From positions 1 to 64,000 of the forward strand of contig JAIYDS010000090.1 in NCBI GenBank assembly GCA_027487385.1: 64,000 nucleotides of DNA, read 5' to 3'. Shown piece by piece: positions 23,864-32,818 of the stretch (the stretch's first letter is position 1; each line of letters opens with the position of its first letter). The notes under the pieces are model-generated. The model searched no databases. It was not told the origin of the DNA and worked only from the letters and a program-made list of their open reading frames with translations. The position numbers and the translations under genes were made by a program. The DNA is from Acetobacteraceae bacterium (GTDB lineage Bacteria > Pseudomonadota > Alphaproteobacteria > Acetobacterales > Acetobacteraceae).

Positions 23864-26629
23864 TCACATTGCCTGGCCATGCTGACGTCCTTTCTGCTGG
23901 ATGAGGCGCCAGCGCTGGATGCCGGCGGAGAGCGTGCTGCGCTGAATGCACAGACCGTCGACCAGGCGCCCCTGCTGGGTGGCGAGCCACCTGCCGAGGC
24001 GCTTGCTGTTGATCGCGCCGCCTTCGCCGGCCACGACCAGCAGCACTTCGCGCAGCTCGCCGTGCCGAAAGTTGGCGCGGGCGGAGGGCGAGAAGCCCTG
24101 GCTGAATGGCGTGACCTGTTCGGTCGCGTGCTCAATGAGCTCACGAACTGTGACCGGCTTGTCTGGCATCACGGCGTACCACTCGTGCACCAGGGTGGAG
24201 AGCGCCTCGAGCCGCGGATCCGTCTCGCGCGCTGTCTCCATGGTTTCAAGTGGGTCCGCCTCGCCCAGCCACATCAGGCTGCCGCGGACCCAGCGGCTCC
24301 AGATTTCGAAGGAGCCAAGCGGCGTCGGTGCATCGGGATATCCAGCGACGTGGTAGGCGCGCAGGATCGTGAGGCCCGCCGCTACAAGGGAGGCTCGATG
24401 TTGCTCAGCCAGGCGGATGGGATTGCTCTCAAACTCGCGCAGCTCCGGCCGTTCGGTGCCCGGGTTGAGCTGACACAGCAGCGCGCGCCGGGTCATATCG
24501 CCAAGCAGCACGAGGTTGTTGCCTGTTGCGGTGATGAAGGCGTTGGTTGGCAGCTCCGGCGCCTCCGATCGCCCCAGGATGCGGGCGCGCACGACGGGCT
24601 GCGTCAGCACGGCGCAGAGGAATTCACCGCCCAGCGGCGCCTCACAGTTATCAATGGCGATGACCTGCTCGCCCGCCATGAGAAGTGCGCCGAGGCGCTT
24701 TTGTAGTTCCTCCTCGCCTTGGCCTTGGGCGATGACGCCGGCGCTGCGCCCTGTGGCGATGACGCTGGTGATATCGACGAGCATGGACTTCCCGGACCCT
24801 GGGACCGGCGCCGAGAAGGCGTGTAGCGGCGCGGTGGGCAGGCTTCGGCGGATCAGGGCGGTGAGGATGGCGGAGAGGGCCACTGAGCGGCTGGCGCCAT
24901 CGACAAAGGGGAAGGTCTCAATCAGGTGCCCCAGCAGGGCGAGAGCCGATGCAGCCTCAGCCTGTGAGGGGCGATCTGGGATGCTGGAGTACGCCCCCTG
25001 CGCGGGCTCGAGGATCAGCCCCGTGGCTTTGTCGTAGCCCGGCTCCTGCAGGATGCTGCCATCCGCTCTGAGGGTCGGCACGGTGATGATGCCGGCGAGC
25101 CCGGGCAGGCGCCATAGGCCTTGGCGCTCGAGATAGGTCCTGGCGACGTGGATGGGTGCATCGATCCGCGTCCAGGCTTTGGTGCGGCCATCAAAGCGCT
25201 CCCAACGGGCGACCTGCGACATGACCTCGACGAGCGCATGCGCCTCAACGGGCACGATGCGCGGTGCAGCTTGGCCGACCGGGTTCTGGGGACTGTGGCA
25301 GGCCAGGCTAGGCCGCACGAGCCCGCCACCGCGCTGGTACAGGCGATAGGGCTGGGCCAAGAGCGCAGCCTCGATTTCCTGCATGGTCTCTGGCAGCTGG
25401 CCACCCTCCACCCTGATAAGCGGGCGTTCGTGTGGTTGCCGCGGGAGAAAGGTTGGGTTCTGCAGATCACCGATCGTGAGCCACCGCTGCTCGATCATCT
25501 GTTTGAGGAACAACAGCCTGTCGCGGTCGGTGCAGTGGCCGTGGCGGCAGTGGATGACAAAGCCGCTGCTGGTGCTCTCGCTGGCGTTGACGATGAAGGT
25601 GGCGTGGTCCGCTCCGGCCTGGGTGTGGGCCTCCTCATTGGCGCAGCGGATGTGGTGCTTGGTCCCGTCGGCGACCTTGCCGAGCAGGATGTCGGGGCGG
25701 CGCGTCTTGAGGGCGTCGACGATTTGGAAGTGAGCCGCACTGTTGGCGGCCCATTTCGTCAGGTTGAAGAGTTCGCCCGTCTCTGGGTCGTTGACCTCAA
25801 TATAGCCCAGGTCGATGCCGAGGCCGGACACCAGTGCGCCGCCAGCTGGCGGCGTTGCTTGGTGAGCCGAACGCGTTACGCGCTTGCGGCGTGCCCCTGC
25901 GCCCACAGGAGTGGACGCGGGCGGGAGACCGAAGATGTCGCAGGCGGCGCCATCCAGGACCATCGTCTCGGGTGGCGGCCCGTCTGCGGGACGTCGCGGC
26001 AGGTAGAAGAGCCGCGATGTGTCCGTGCAGGACTGATCGTGCTGCAGGCCCAGCGCGTGGGCGAGTGCTGCGATGGCGTCAGCCCAGGCGGCGTTGGCGC
26101 TGTCTTGGTTGGGATAGGCTCCCGCGATCCACGGATGCAGCAGAGGGATGGTGACGCGGAACTTGGGGCAGGGCTGGTGCTCGAGCAGGACCTCATTCGC
26201 GGTCTCGGCGACGAGCCTGGCGCCGACCGCGATGCCCGGGAGGTAGCTGCGCTCGGCCTCCAGGAACGCCTGCGCAAGATCAGGTTTGTCGCCATGCGCT
26301 TGCTTGAACCTCTCCCAGTTGGAGCGCTTGGCGATGGTTCGCGTCGTCAGGTGCGAATGGGTCGAGCTGATGATGGCCGCCCATCCGAGGGCTTGGATGG
26401 CTGTGGCGACTTGCTCCAGCGTGGCGCCAGCGTCGCTGTCGAGCATCGCGATCTCGATGCGATCCGCGTTGGCTTTCTTGCGGCGGCCGCCGCGGAAAAG
26501 CGCCGGGACAATGCAGCCACCCGTCTTGGGGCCCACCTCGTGCCGCGTCAGCAGGTCGCTCAGGTCAGACCAGGTGAGGGTGCGAGTGTCCGTCCACCCG
26601 CCTGTTTGGTTGAAGACGCCGAAGGTCAT
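23864..26629 (-). CDS. Primase/helicase-like replication protein
   Basis: A large protein of about 920 residues. The N-terminal part (VFNQTGGWTDTRTLTWSDL; IAMLDSDAGATLEQV) resembles the primase-polymerase region of plasmid and phage replication proteins. The C-terminal third is a P-loop ATPase: Walker A SGKS in VPGSGKSMLVD, Walker B in QVIAIDNCE. It probably primes and unwinds the element for replication. The start at 26629 is chosen because the family begins here; the frame is open to 26758. It is transcribed with the methyltransferase. Confidence 0.7.
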   Translation of the reverse strand: MTFGVFNQTGGWTDTRTLTWSDLSDLLTRHEVGPKTGGCIVPALFRGGRRKKANADRIEIAMLDSDAGATLEQVATAIQALGWAAIISSTHSHLTTRTIAKRSNWERFKQAHGDKPDLAQAFLEAERSYLPGIAVGARLVAETANEVLLEHQPCPKFRVTIPLLHPWIAGAYPNQDSANAAWADAIAALAHALGLQHDQSCTDTSRLFYLPRRPADGPPPETMVLDGAACDIFGLPPASTPVGAGARRKRVTRSAHQATPPAGGALVSGLGIDLGYIEVNDPETGELFNLTKWAANSAAHFQIVDALKTRRPDILLGKVADGTKHHIRCANEEAHTQAGADHATFIVNASESTSSGFVIHCRHGHCTDRDRLLFLKQMIEQRWLTIGDLQNPTFLPRQPHERPLIRVEGGQLPETMQEIEAALLAQPYRLYQRGGGLVRPSLACHSPQNPVGQAAPRIVPVEAHALVEVMSQVARWERFDGRTKAWTRIDAPIHVARTYLERQGLWRLPGLAGIITVPTLRADGSILQEPGYDKATGLILEPAQGAYSSIPDRPSQAEAASALALLGHLIETFPFVDGASRSVALSAILTALIRRSLPTAPLHAFSAPVPGSGKSMLVDITSVIATGRSAGVIAQGQGEEELQKRLGALLMAGEQVIAIDNCEAPLGGEFLCAVLTQPVVRARILGRSEAPELPTNAFITATGNNLVLLGDMTRRALLCQLNPGTERPELREFESNPIRLAEQHRASLVAAGLTILRAYHVAGYPDAPTPLGSFEIWSRWVRGSLMWLGEADPLETMETARETDPRLEALSTLVHEWYAVMPDKPVTVRELIEHATEQVTPFSQGFSPSARANFRHGELREVLLVVAGEGGAINSKRLGRWLATQQGRLVDGLCIQRSTLSAGIQRWRLIQQKGRQHGQAM

Positions 26630-26797
26630 GAGAAACTCACGATGAATGCGCGCAGGCATCAGACCTGATTGGCTGGCCTCGCGATCGTGATCAGTAGCTT
26701 CGTCGAAATAACCTTGCACTGCGCGTCTCCGCCCTACTGGACGGAGATAAGGGCCCATTAGTCACTGCGATCCAGGGCCGCGAATCAGGGATTCAAT

Positions 26798-27724
26798 TTA
26801 TTGAATCGCGGCCGTGGATTGCGCCTTGAGCACTGCGTAGTTCTTGCTGAGCGTCTTGGTAATGGTGCCGGCGCTGGGCAGGTGGTGATGCTGGACTTTC
26901 GACGCGATCCATTGAGCGAGATATTCCCCCTCATCAACGAGCTTCGGCAGCAGTTCGCCGCGCTCGGCTCGATGCATCATTTTGCGCAGAATGATGGGCA
27001 GGAACGAAACCTTGCCTGGACTGATCAGCCTTGCGTCAGGCGTTCCGACCACTCGACGTGCATGTTCTTCCAAAAGCGCCAGAAGCGTATCGTCGCTCAG
27101 TTGGGCGACGTCCTCTGGCGCCACGACATAATGTCCGTCAGCGGTGAGGCTGAAGGGCGGGTAACTGCCAGCTTTGCAGGCGGTGGCGGATTCGGCCGGG
27201 CCGTATTGAGATGCGATGTGAGAGGAAGCCTGCGTGGGCGCGCTGTCCGATCGCACCGGGATTGGGGTTGCCGATATCCGAACCGAGCCGAAGCGATCGC
27301 GACCCAGGGACAGGGTGTTGCGCATGACGTCGAAGGTCATGTCTGCCGCCCAGTGGTTGTTGATCTGTTCAACTGCTGTGCCGCGCTCAGGGGCCAGACG
27401 GACAGCCTCGACGAAGAGCGCGCGGCGTTCAATCCGGTCTCTCAGATCTCGGACCAGATAGTCCCAAGCACCGCGGAGGGCCGCATAATCGCCACTGGAC
27501 GTGCGATCAAATCGGTCAGGCTTCTTCAACGTCTCGCGCTCGGCCAGCAATGCCAAGCTCATCTCGGCGTGGTCTTCATAGGTCAGCCGACGCTCGGCAT
27601 TCTTGATGTCGGCGACAAGGATTGGATCGCACCAAGTCAGGATCGCTTCCCGCAGGTTGGCCGCCGAAGTCTCTGCCGAATGGGCTTCATCGCTGCCAGC
27701 GTCTCGGGCCGAAGGAACCTCCAT
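26798..27724 (-). CDS. Hypothetical helical protein of the element
   Basis: A 308-residue protein with no domain I recognise. It has an acidic N-terminal half (LTYEDHAEMSLALLAERETLKKP), a low-complexity middle, and a basic helical C-terminus (KMMHRAERGELLPKLVDEGEYLAQWIASK; GTITKTLSKNYAVLKAQ) that could bind DNA. It precedes the primase-like gene on the same strand and diverges from the recombinase cassette at 27760. Confidence 0.5.
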   Translation of the reverse strand: MEVPSARDAGSDEAHSAETSAANLREAILTWCDPILVADIKNAERRLTYEDHAEMSLALLAERETLKKPDRFDRTSSGDYAALRGAWDYLVRDLRDRIERRALFVEAVRLAPERGTAVEQINNHWAADMTFDVMRNTLSLGRDRFGSVRISATPIPVRSDSAPTQASSHIASQYGPAESATACKAGSYPPFSLTADGHYVVAPEDVAQLSDDTLLALLEEHARRVVGTPDARLISPGKVSFLPIILRKMMHRAERGELLPKLVDEGEYLAQWIASKVQHHHLPSAGTITKTLSKNYAVLKAQSTAAIQ

Positions 27725-27759
27725 CACCACCCCCCCACTCGCAGCTCGGGAGTTGGCCG

Positions 27760-27960
27760 ATGACGGAACCGACAGCCCTGCTGCATCTTCCCCCACACCT
27801 CCGCGAAATCTGCATGATCCTCGCCTCTGGCCTAGTGCGACTCCGCAGCCGCACGATCGATGATATCGAACGCGACCAGGGGGTTCACGGAGAAAGTTCG
27901 CTACACTTCCGCGCCGACCAGAGCGTGTGTGCAAACCGGACCAACCGGAGACCCGCATGA
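27760..27960 (+). CDS. Recombinase-cassette small protein (copy A)
   Basis: Sixty-six residues. The core PPHLREICMILASGLVRLRSR and the ending (LHFRADQSVCANRTNRR) are conserved in the copy at 61540-61758. Its stop overlaps the DUF2924 start (ATGA at 27957-27960). Conservation in two independent cassettes shows it is a real gene. The pattern suggests a short helix-forming DNA or protein binder; the function is unknown. Confidence 0.7.
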   Translation: MTEPTALLHLPPHLREICMILASGLVRLRSRTIDDIERDQGVHGESSLHFRADQSVCANRTNRRPA

Positions 27961-28460
27961 ACCGCGCCATCAGATCCACCGCCAGCACCGCGTCGCAGCC
28001 CGCCATCCCTAAGGTTCCGCCGGCCGAGGTGCTCGGTCGCCTGGCGGCTCTGCATGCCGCGCCCATTGCCACGCTGAAACAGCAATGGCGCGAGCTCTAC
28101 GGCAAGGAGCCGCCGCCGTTCAGTCGCAGCTACATCACCAGTCGGCTCGCGTATCGGATCCAGGAATTGGCCTATGGCGGCCTGAAGCCAGAGACGCGGG
28201 AACGGCTCGAGGCGCTGGGCGAGCAACTGGACGGCGGCAACGTCGTCCTGCGCCGGATCCGTGCCGATAGCCACCCACTGGCCGGCACGCGCCTGATCCG
28301 GGAATGGCAGGGCGTGGAGCACGTGGTCACGGTGCGGCAGCATGACTTCGAATTCGAGGGGCGGCCGTATCAGTCGCTCTCGTCTATCGCGCGCCACATC
28401 ACCGGCACACGGTGGAATGGCTGGACCTTCTTTGGGCTGAAGGGGAGGGCAGGGGCATGA
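27957..28460 (+). CDS. DUF2924 protein (copy A)
   Basis: A 167-residue DUF2924 protein: LGRLAALHAAPIATLKQQWRELYGKEPPPF, LAYRIQELAYGGLK, and ITGTRWNGWTFFGL near the end. Its ends overlap both neighbours by four bases. DUF2924 proteins are regularly encoded just before large serine recombinases in alphaproteobacteria. A recombination directionality or accessory role is plausible but unproven. Confidence 0.85.
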   Translation: MNRAIRSTASTASQPAIPKVPPAEVLGRLAALHAAPIATLKQQWRELYGKEPPPFSRSYITSRLAYRIQELAYGGLKPETRERLEALGEQLDGGNVVLRRIRADSHPLAGTRLIREWQGVEHVVTVRQHDFEFEGRPYQSLSSIARHITGTRWNGWTFFGLKGRAGA

Positions 28461-29809
28461 CCTGCCGCGCCCGTATCGAGCCGGCCATGCCGGCGATGAC
28501 CAAGAAGCTCCGCTGCGCCGTCTACACGCGCAAATCTACGGACGAGGGGCTGGAGAAGGAGTTCAACACGCTCGACGCTCAGCGCGACGCCTGCGAGGCG
28601 TACATCACCAGCCAGCGTGCCGAGGGCTGGGTGCTAGTCCGCGACCACTACGACGATGGTGGGTTTTCGGGCGGCACGCTGGAGCGGCCGGCGCTGCAGC
28701 GCCTGCTGCGCGACATCCAGGCTGACCTGGTCGATGTGATCGTGGTCTATAAGATCGATAGGCTCAGCCGCTCGTTGATGGATTTCGCCAAGCTGGTGGA
28801 GGTAATGGACGCGCACGGTGTGACCTTCGTCTCGGTCACACAGAGCTTCAATACCACCACGTCGATGGGCCGGCTGACGCTGAACATCCTGCTGAGCTTT
28901 GCCCAATTCGAACGTGAGGTCATTGGCGAGCGCATCCGTGACAAATTCGCCGCCTCCCGCGCCCGCGGCATGTGGATGGGCGGCAAGGTGCCGCTCGGAT
29001 ATGACGTGGTGGCGCGCAAGCTGATCGTGAACGAGGACGAGGCGCCGCGGGTGCGCCGCGTGTTCGAGATCTTCGCGGAGACTGGCTCGGGCATCGAGAC
29101 GGTGGCCCGCCTCCGGGCGGAGGGCGCCACAAGCAAGACGGGCCGGCCGTTGGACAAGGGCGATGTCTACAAGCTGCTGAACAACCGGACCTATGTCGGG
29201 GAGGCGGCGCACAAGGGGCAAGTCTTCCCGGGCGAGCACCAGGGGATCGTGCCGCGGGAGCTATGGGACCGAGCGCATGCCGTGCTGCAGGTTAGCCCGC
29301 GGGTGCGCGCCAACCAGAATCGGGCGCAGACGCCGGCGCTACTGAAGGGGCTGATCTTCGGCGTGGATGGTCGGGCGCTGTCGCCGACCCACGCCCGGAA
29401 GAACGGTCGGCTCTACCGCTATTACGTGGCTCAGCGCGTTCTGAAGGGCGACGCTGCCGGCTACGCCAACATCGTGCGCCGAGTGTCGGCCGCGGAGATC
29501 GAGGCCGCGGTGGTCGACCAGGTCCGGGCGCTGCTGCGGCAGCCGGAGATCGTGGTCGGCACATGGCGGGCGGCGCGCAGGGAGGCGCCGGACCTGACTG
29601 AGGGCGAGACCCAGGATGCGTTGCATCGCCTCGACCCGCTCTGGGAGCATCTGTTCCCCGCGGAGCAGGCGCGGATCGTCCGGTCGCTGGTGGAGCGGGT
29701 GGTGGTGGGTCCAGGCGGCGCGGATATCCGGCTGCGGGTGGAGGGGCTGCATGGGCTTGTCCGCGACCTCACCGCCATCTCGCCCAGCGCCCTGATGGCG
29801 GCAGCATGA
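28457..29809 (+). CDS. Large serine recombinase (copy A)
   Basis: A 450-residue site-specific recombinase. The catalytic N-terminal domain has the Ser in YTRKSTDEGLEKEFNTLDAQR, with YKIDRLSRSL and FAQFEREVIGERIRDK. Next comes the Recombinase domain (GKVPLGYDVV, LDKGDVYKLLNNRTYVGE) and the zinc-ribbon-like and C-terminal regions (LLKGLIFGVDGRALSPTH). It probably integrates and excises the 18.5-30 kb element. The copy at 62270 is a close homologue. Confidence 0.9.
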   Translation: MTCRARIEPAMPAMTKKLRCAVYTRKSTDEGLEKEFNTLDAQRDACEAYITSQRAEGWVLVRDHYDDGGFSGGTLERPALQRLLRDIQADLVDVIVVYKIDRLSRSLMDFAKLVEVMDAHGVTFVSVTQSFNTTTSMGRLTLNILLSFAQFEREVIGERIRDKFAASRARGMWMGGKVPLGYDVVARKLIVNEDEAPRVRRVFEIFAETGSGIETVARLRAEGATSKTGRPLDKGDVYKLLNNRTYVGEAAHKGQVFPGEHQGIVPRELWDRAHAVLQVSPRVRANQNRAQTPALLKGLIFGVDGRALSPTHARKNGRLYRYYVAQRVLKGDAAGYANIVRRVSAAEIEAAVVDQVRALLRQPEIVVGTWRAARREAPDLTEGETQDALHRLDPLWEHLFPAEQARIVRSLVERVVVGPGGADIRLRVEGLHGLVRDLTAISPSALMAAA

Positions 29810-30237
29810 CGACCGCGACCAGCATCACGGTCCGGGTGCCGCTGACAATCCGTCATCGGCCAGGCCGGAAGACCGTCGTGACGCCGATGACCGACGGCGC
29901 CGCACCGGTCACTACGCGGGCGGACCCGGCGTTGGTGAAGGCGCTGGCGCGGGCGTTTCGGTACCAGCGGATGCTGGATGAGGGTCGATATGCGAACATC
30001 ACTGAGATGGCCGTCGCCGAGCGCCTCGAGCGCGGCTACCTGGGTAGCCTGCTGCGGCTGACGTTGCTGGCGCCCGGCCTGGTTGAGGCAATCCTGGAAG
30101 GACGGCAGGCGGAGGGGGTGACTCTGCCGGCGCTGTTGGAGCCGTTTCCGGCGGAATGGGCGGTGCAGCGCGAGGCGCTTGCGATCCCACAATCCCGGCA
30201 CCCCGGTGGTCAGCAGCGCACCGGTAGACCGGGGTAG
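29806..30237 (+). CDS. Recombinase-cassette HTH-like protein (copy A)
   Basis: A 143-residue protein, fourth gene of the cassette and coupled to the recombinase by ATGA. N-terminus: ITVRVPLTIRHRPGRKTVV. Middle: VKALARAFRYQRMLDEGRYANITEMAVAERLERGYLGSLLRLTLLAP, which reads like a helix-turn-helix used by recombinase C-termini. Fragments of the same gene lie at 32470 and 34169, and another copy starts at 63619. Confidence 0.7.
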   Translation: MTTATSITVRVPLTIRHRPGRKTVVTPMTDGAAPVTTRADPALVKALARAFRYQRMLDEGRYANITEMAVAERLERGYLGSLLRLTLLAPGLVEAILEGRQAEGVTLPALLEPFPAEWAVQREALAIPQSRHPGGQQRTGRPG

Positions 30238-30282
30238 CGGGGTGAAGCAGATGCCAGCGACCGGGAATTGACGGTTTGAGCT

Positions 30283-31425
30283 TCAGCCCGCCCCCTGCTG
30301 CGGCAGGATCAGGAACTTCTCCCCCGTTGCTCGACGACAATAGGCCCGAATGATCTCCGGCCTCAGCGCCTCGGCCAGCGAGATTTCAGCGGTGTAGTGG
30401 CTGGCAAATGTAGTCTTCAGTTCGGCGGCCACGCGGGCGCGCAGCCGCGCCTCCGTTGCAGCACCCAGCTTCTTCAGCGCGGGCATGAGCAACCAGCCGC
30501 CCAGCCCCCAGGCAAAGCCGATCGGTGCGCGCTCGAAGGTGGTGGGGCCGGTGTCCAGCCGGCCGTATAGGTAGATCTGCTTGTGCCGGTCCGAGCCGTA
30601 GTGGTTGTAGCCGCTGGCGGCCTGCCTTGCTGCCGCCTCCATAGCAGCCAGGATCTGCCCGGCCAGCGGTCCGCCGCCCACGGCGTCGAAGCCCAGGGTG
30701 GCACCGGTCTCCGCCAGTGCCGCGGTCAGCGCTGCGGTGACGTCCGCGGCGCGGCTGTCCACGACATGGCTGGCGCCATGGCCGCGCAGCAGCGCCGCCT
30801 GTTGTGGGCTGCGCACGATGTTCACGAGGCCGATGCCGTCCGCCACGCAGATGCGGTTCAACATCTGGCCGAGGTTGGAGGCCGCGGCGGTGTGTACGAG
30901 GGCCGTGTGACCCTCCTGGCGCATGGTCTCCACGAAGCCCAGCGCCGTCATGGGATTGACGAACCAGGAGGCGCCGTCGTGCGGCATCGTCCCCGCGGGC
31001 AGAACCAAGCACTCCGCCGCCTTGGCGCGGCGGTACTGCGCCCACATCGCCCCGCCGAACACCCCGACTTGTTGCCCGAGCAGATGCGCGGCCTCGGCAC
31101 CGGCGCGCACCACGGTGCCTGCGCCTTCATTGCCCACGGGCAGCGAAGCATCGAGCCGGGCGGCGATGGCCGTCAGCGCCGTCGCCGGCACCAGCGCGCG
31201 CACCACGGGCCGTGCTGCCGTTCCAGCGAACTCGGCCGTGTCGAGCGCGGCCGGGCCCAGCAGGACGCCGATGTCCGAGGGATTGATCGGCGTGGCCTCG
31301 ACCCGCAAGACGATCTCGTCGGCGGCCGGTTCGGGCACCGCCGCCTCCTGCAGAGAGTGCTCCAGCACGCCGTCCCCGCTGATGCGCGAGCGCAGCTCCA
31401 GCCCGTGCAGTCCGTTGTCGTTCAT
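30283..31425 (-). CDS. Zinc-type/quinone oxidoreductase (MDR superfamily)
   Basis: A 380-residue medium-chain reductase. The GroES-like N-terminal domain includes PINPSDIGVLLGP and LPVGNEGAGTVV; the Rossmann domain includes LVHTAAASNLGQMLNRI and GATLGFDAVGGGPLAGQIL. Catalytic zinc ligands are not apparent, so an NADPH-dependent quinone or enone reductase is more likely than an alcohol dehydrogenase. Start at 31425 with a strong GGGGGAGG site. It may share a transcript with the HpcH aldolase upstream. Confidence 0.8.
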   Translation of the reverse strand: MNDNGLHGLELRSRISGDGVLEHSLQEAAVPEPAADEIVLRVEATPINPSDIGVLLGPAALDTAEFAGTAARPVVRALVPATALTAIAARLDASLPVGNEGAGTVVRAGAEAAHLLGQQVGVFGGAMWAQYRRAKAAECLVLPAGTMPHDGASWFVNPMTALGFVETMRQEGHTALVHTAAASNLGQMLNRICVADGIGLVNIVRSPQQAALLRGHGASHVVDSRAADVTAALTAALAETGATLGFDAVGGGPLAGQILAAMEAAARQAASGYNHYGSDRHKQIYLYGRLDTGPTTFERAPIGFAWGLGGWLLMPALKKLGAATEARLRARVAAELKTTFASHYTAEISLAEALRPEIIRAYCRRATGEKFLILPQQGAG

Positions 31426-31475
31426 GTCGCCTCCCCCTTGATGCGCTGATGGTCCCGACCGCTCCGGCCGGACCT

Positions 31476-32318
31476 TCAGTACGTTCCGGTCTTCACCGGC
31501 TGCGGCGCGGGCGTAGGCGCCGTCGTCGCCTCGCCCGTCAGCATCGCCCGCATGCCCGCGCCGTTGGTGCGCCACCAGTCGAAGAGGATCCGCACGTCCC
31601 AGCCGATGCAGAAGTGTTTCACCCCCATCTCCAGATACGGCGCCGCGCCCGAAATATCGGCCAGTTCCACACGCGGATGCTTGCCCATCCGCAGCGCCGT
31701 CTCGATCGTCCAGCGCTCCGCCTTAACCACGTCAGGGTGCGACCGCTGCCCGGTAAGCCCGAGACTCATCGAGTAGTCTGAGGACCCGAACTGCACCATG
31801 TCGATGCCAGGAACCGACAGGATCGCCTCCAGGTCCTGCACGCACTCGCGCTTCTCGACCATGATGGCGATCACCACCTCGTTCAGAGCATCGACATAGG
31901 CCGGCGAGCCGCCCTCCAGCACCGTGCCGACATCGCGCCGCATGCCGACGCCGAGCCGGCCGCCGCTGCCTGGCGTCTCGGCGCGCACTGCGGCAACGCA
32001 GGCCTCGGCATCCGCCACCGTCCGGATATCGGCGAAGAGCACGCTCTGGAACCCCGACCCGATCGCTCGCATCGCTTGGTGCGTGTACTGCTTTTGCTCG
32101 ACCTTGATCATGCCGCCGAGGTTCTTCAGCTCGAACGCACGGCCGAGATTGTCGAGGTCGTGCATGGTGAAGGGCGCGTACTCCGCAGTGAACTCGACGT
32201 AGTCGTAGTTCTCGGCGTCGCCAATCAGTTCCACGAGCGTGGGCCAGCTGGACAGGATATGCGTGCCGATCGTCGGTTCCCCGGCGTTCAGCTTCTGGCG
32301 CAGGCGGTTGGGGCGCAT
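31476..32318 (-). CDS. HpcH/HpaI-family aldolase
   Basis: A 280-residue class II pyruvate-type aldolase: LVELIGDAENYDYVEFTAEYAPF, a metal-binding Glu region (AIMVEKRECVQDLEAILSVPGIDMVQFGSSDYSMSLG), and a final IGWDVRILFDWW. Such enzymes cleave 2-keto-3-deoxy or 4-hydroxy-2-oxo acids. Together with the reductase (30283) and flavin monooxygenase (32819) it suggests a small catabolic module, but no substrate can be named. Confidence 0.8.
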   Translation of the reverse strand: MRPNRLRQKLNAGEPTIGTHILSSWPTLVELIGDAENYDYVEFTAEYAPFTMHDLDNLGRAFELKNLGGMIKVEQKQYTHQAMRAIGSGFQSVLFADIRTVADAEACVAAVRAETPGSGGRLGVGMRRDVGTVLEGGSPAYVDALNEVVIAIMVEKRECVQDLEAILSVPGIDMVQFGSSDYSMSLGLTGQRSHPDVVKAERWTIETALRMGKHPRVELADISGAAPYLEMGVKHFCIGWDVRILFDWWRTNGAGMRAMLTGEATTAPTPAPQPVKTGTY

Positions 32319-32469
32319 GGTTTCGTTTCCTCCGGCGGATGGGGCAATGATTCCAAGCTTCGTCCCATCAGGACAGTTCAGCAACCTGAGCGGCTCCACA
32401 TGCCGTAAACACCTAGGACCGAGACGTCGTGCTCTTCGTAAGGTGTTGAGGAAGCGGGGACCTGCCGAA

Positions 32470-32658
32470 CGGCTCCCGGCGCAGCGGATCGAGCGGGGGT
32501 ACCTGGGCAGCCTGCTGCGGCTGACGCTGCTGGCGCCGGCCATTGTCGAGGCGATGCTGGACGGTTTGCAGTCTGAGGGTGTGATGCTGCCGGAGCTGAT
32601 GGGGCCATTTTCGTTGCATCGGGAGACGCAATGCGGCCGGCAACCGGGGAATGGCTGA
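32470..32658 (+). pseudogene. C-terminal fragment of the cassette HTH-like gene
   Basis: RIERGYLGSLLRLTLLAPAIVEAMLDG then EGVMLPELMGPF matches the second half of the protein at 29806-30237. There is no start or N-terminal half upstream. The missing half is represented 1.5 kb to the right, at 34169-34252. Confidence 0.7.
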
Positions 32659-32818
32659 ATTCCGCTCCCCGTTTCTGAGTTGCCCTGATCTGGTCTGGCC
32701 TCGATCTGCGCGGCGCATTATTAGCCTGATACTGCTACCGCAGCGGTAGCGAAGGCGATGCCAGGAGCCATAAGCCAAGGTCATCCTGCCCTTCCGGCGA
32801 CTCGACGGGACCTGAATC

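Noticed and set aside
25121..26668. A 515-residue plus-strand frame
   Set aside because: Antisense shadow of the primase/helicase-like gene; composition and lack of motifs mark it as spurious.
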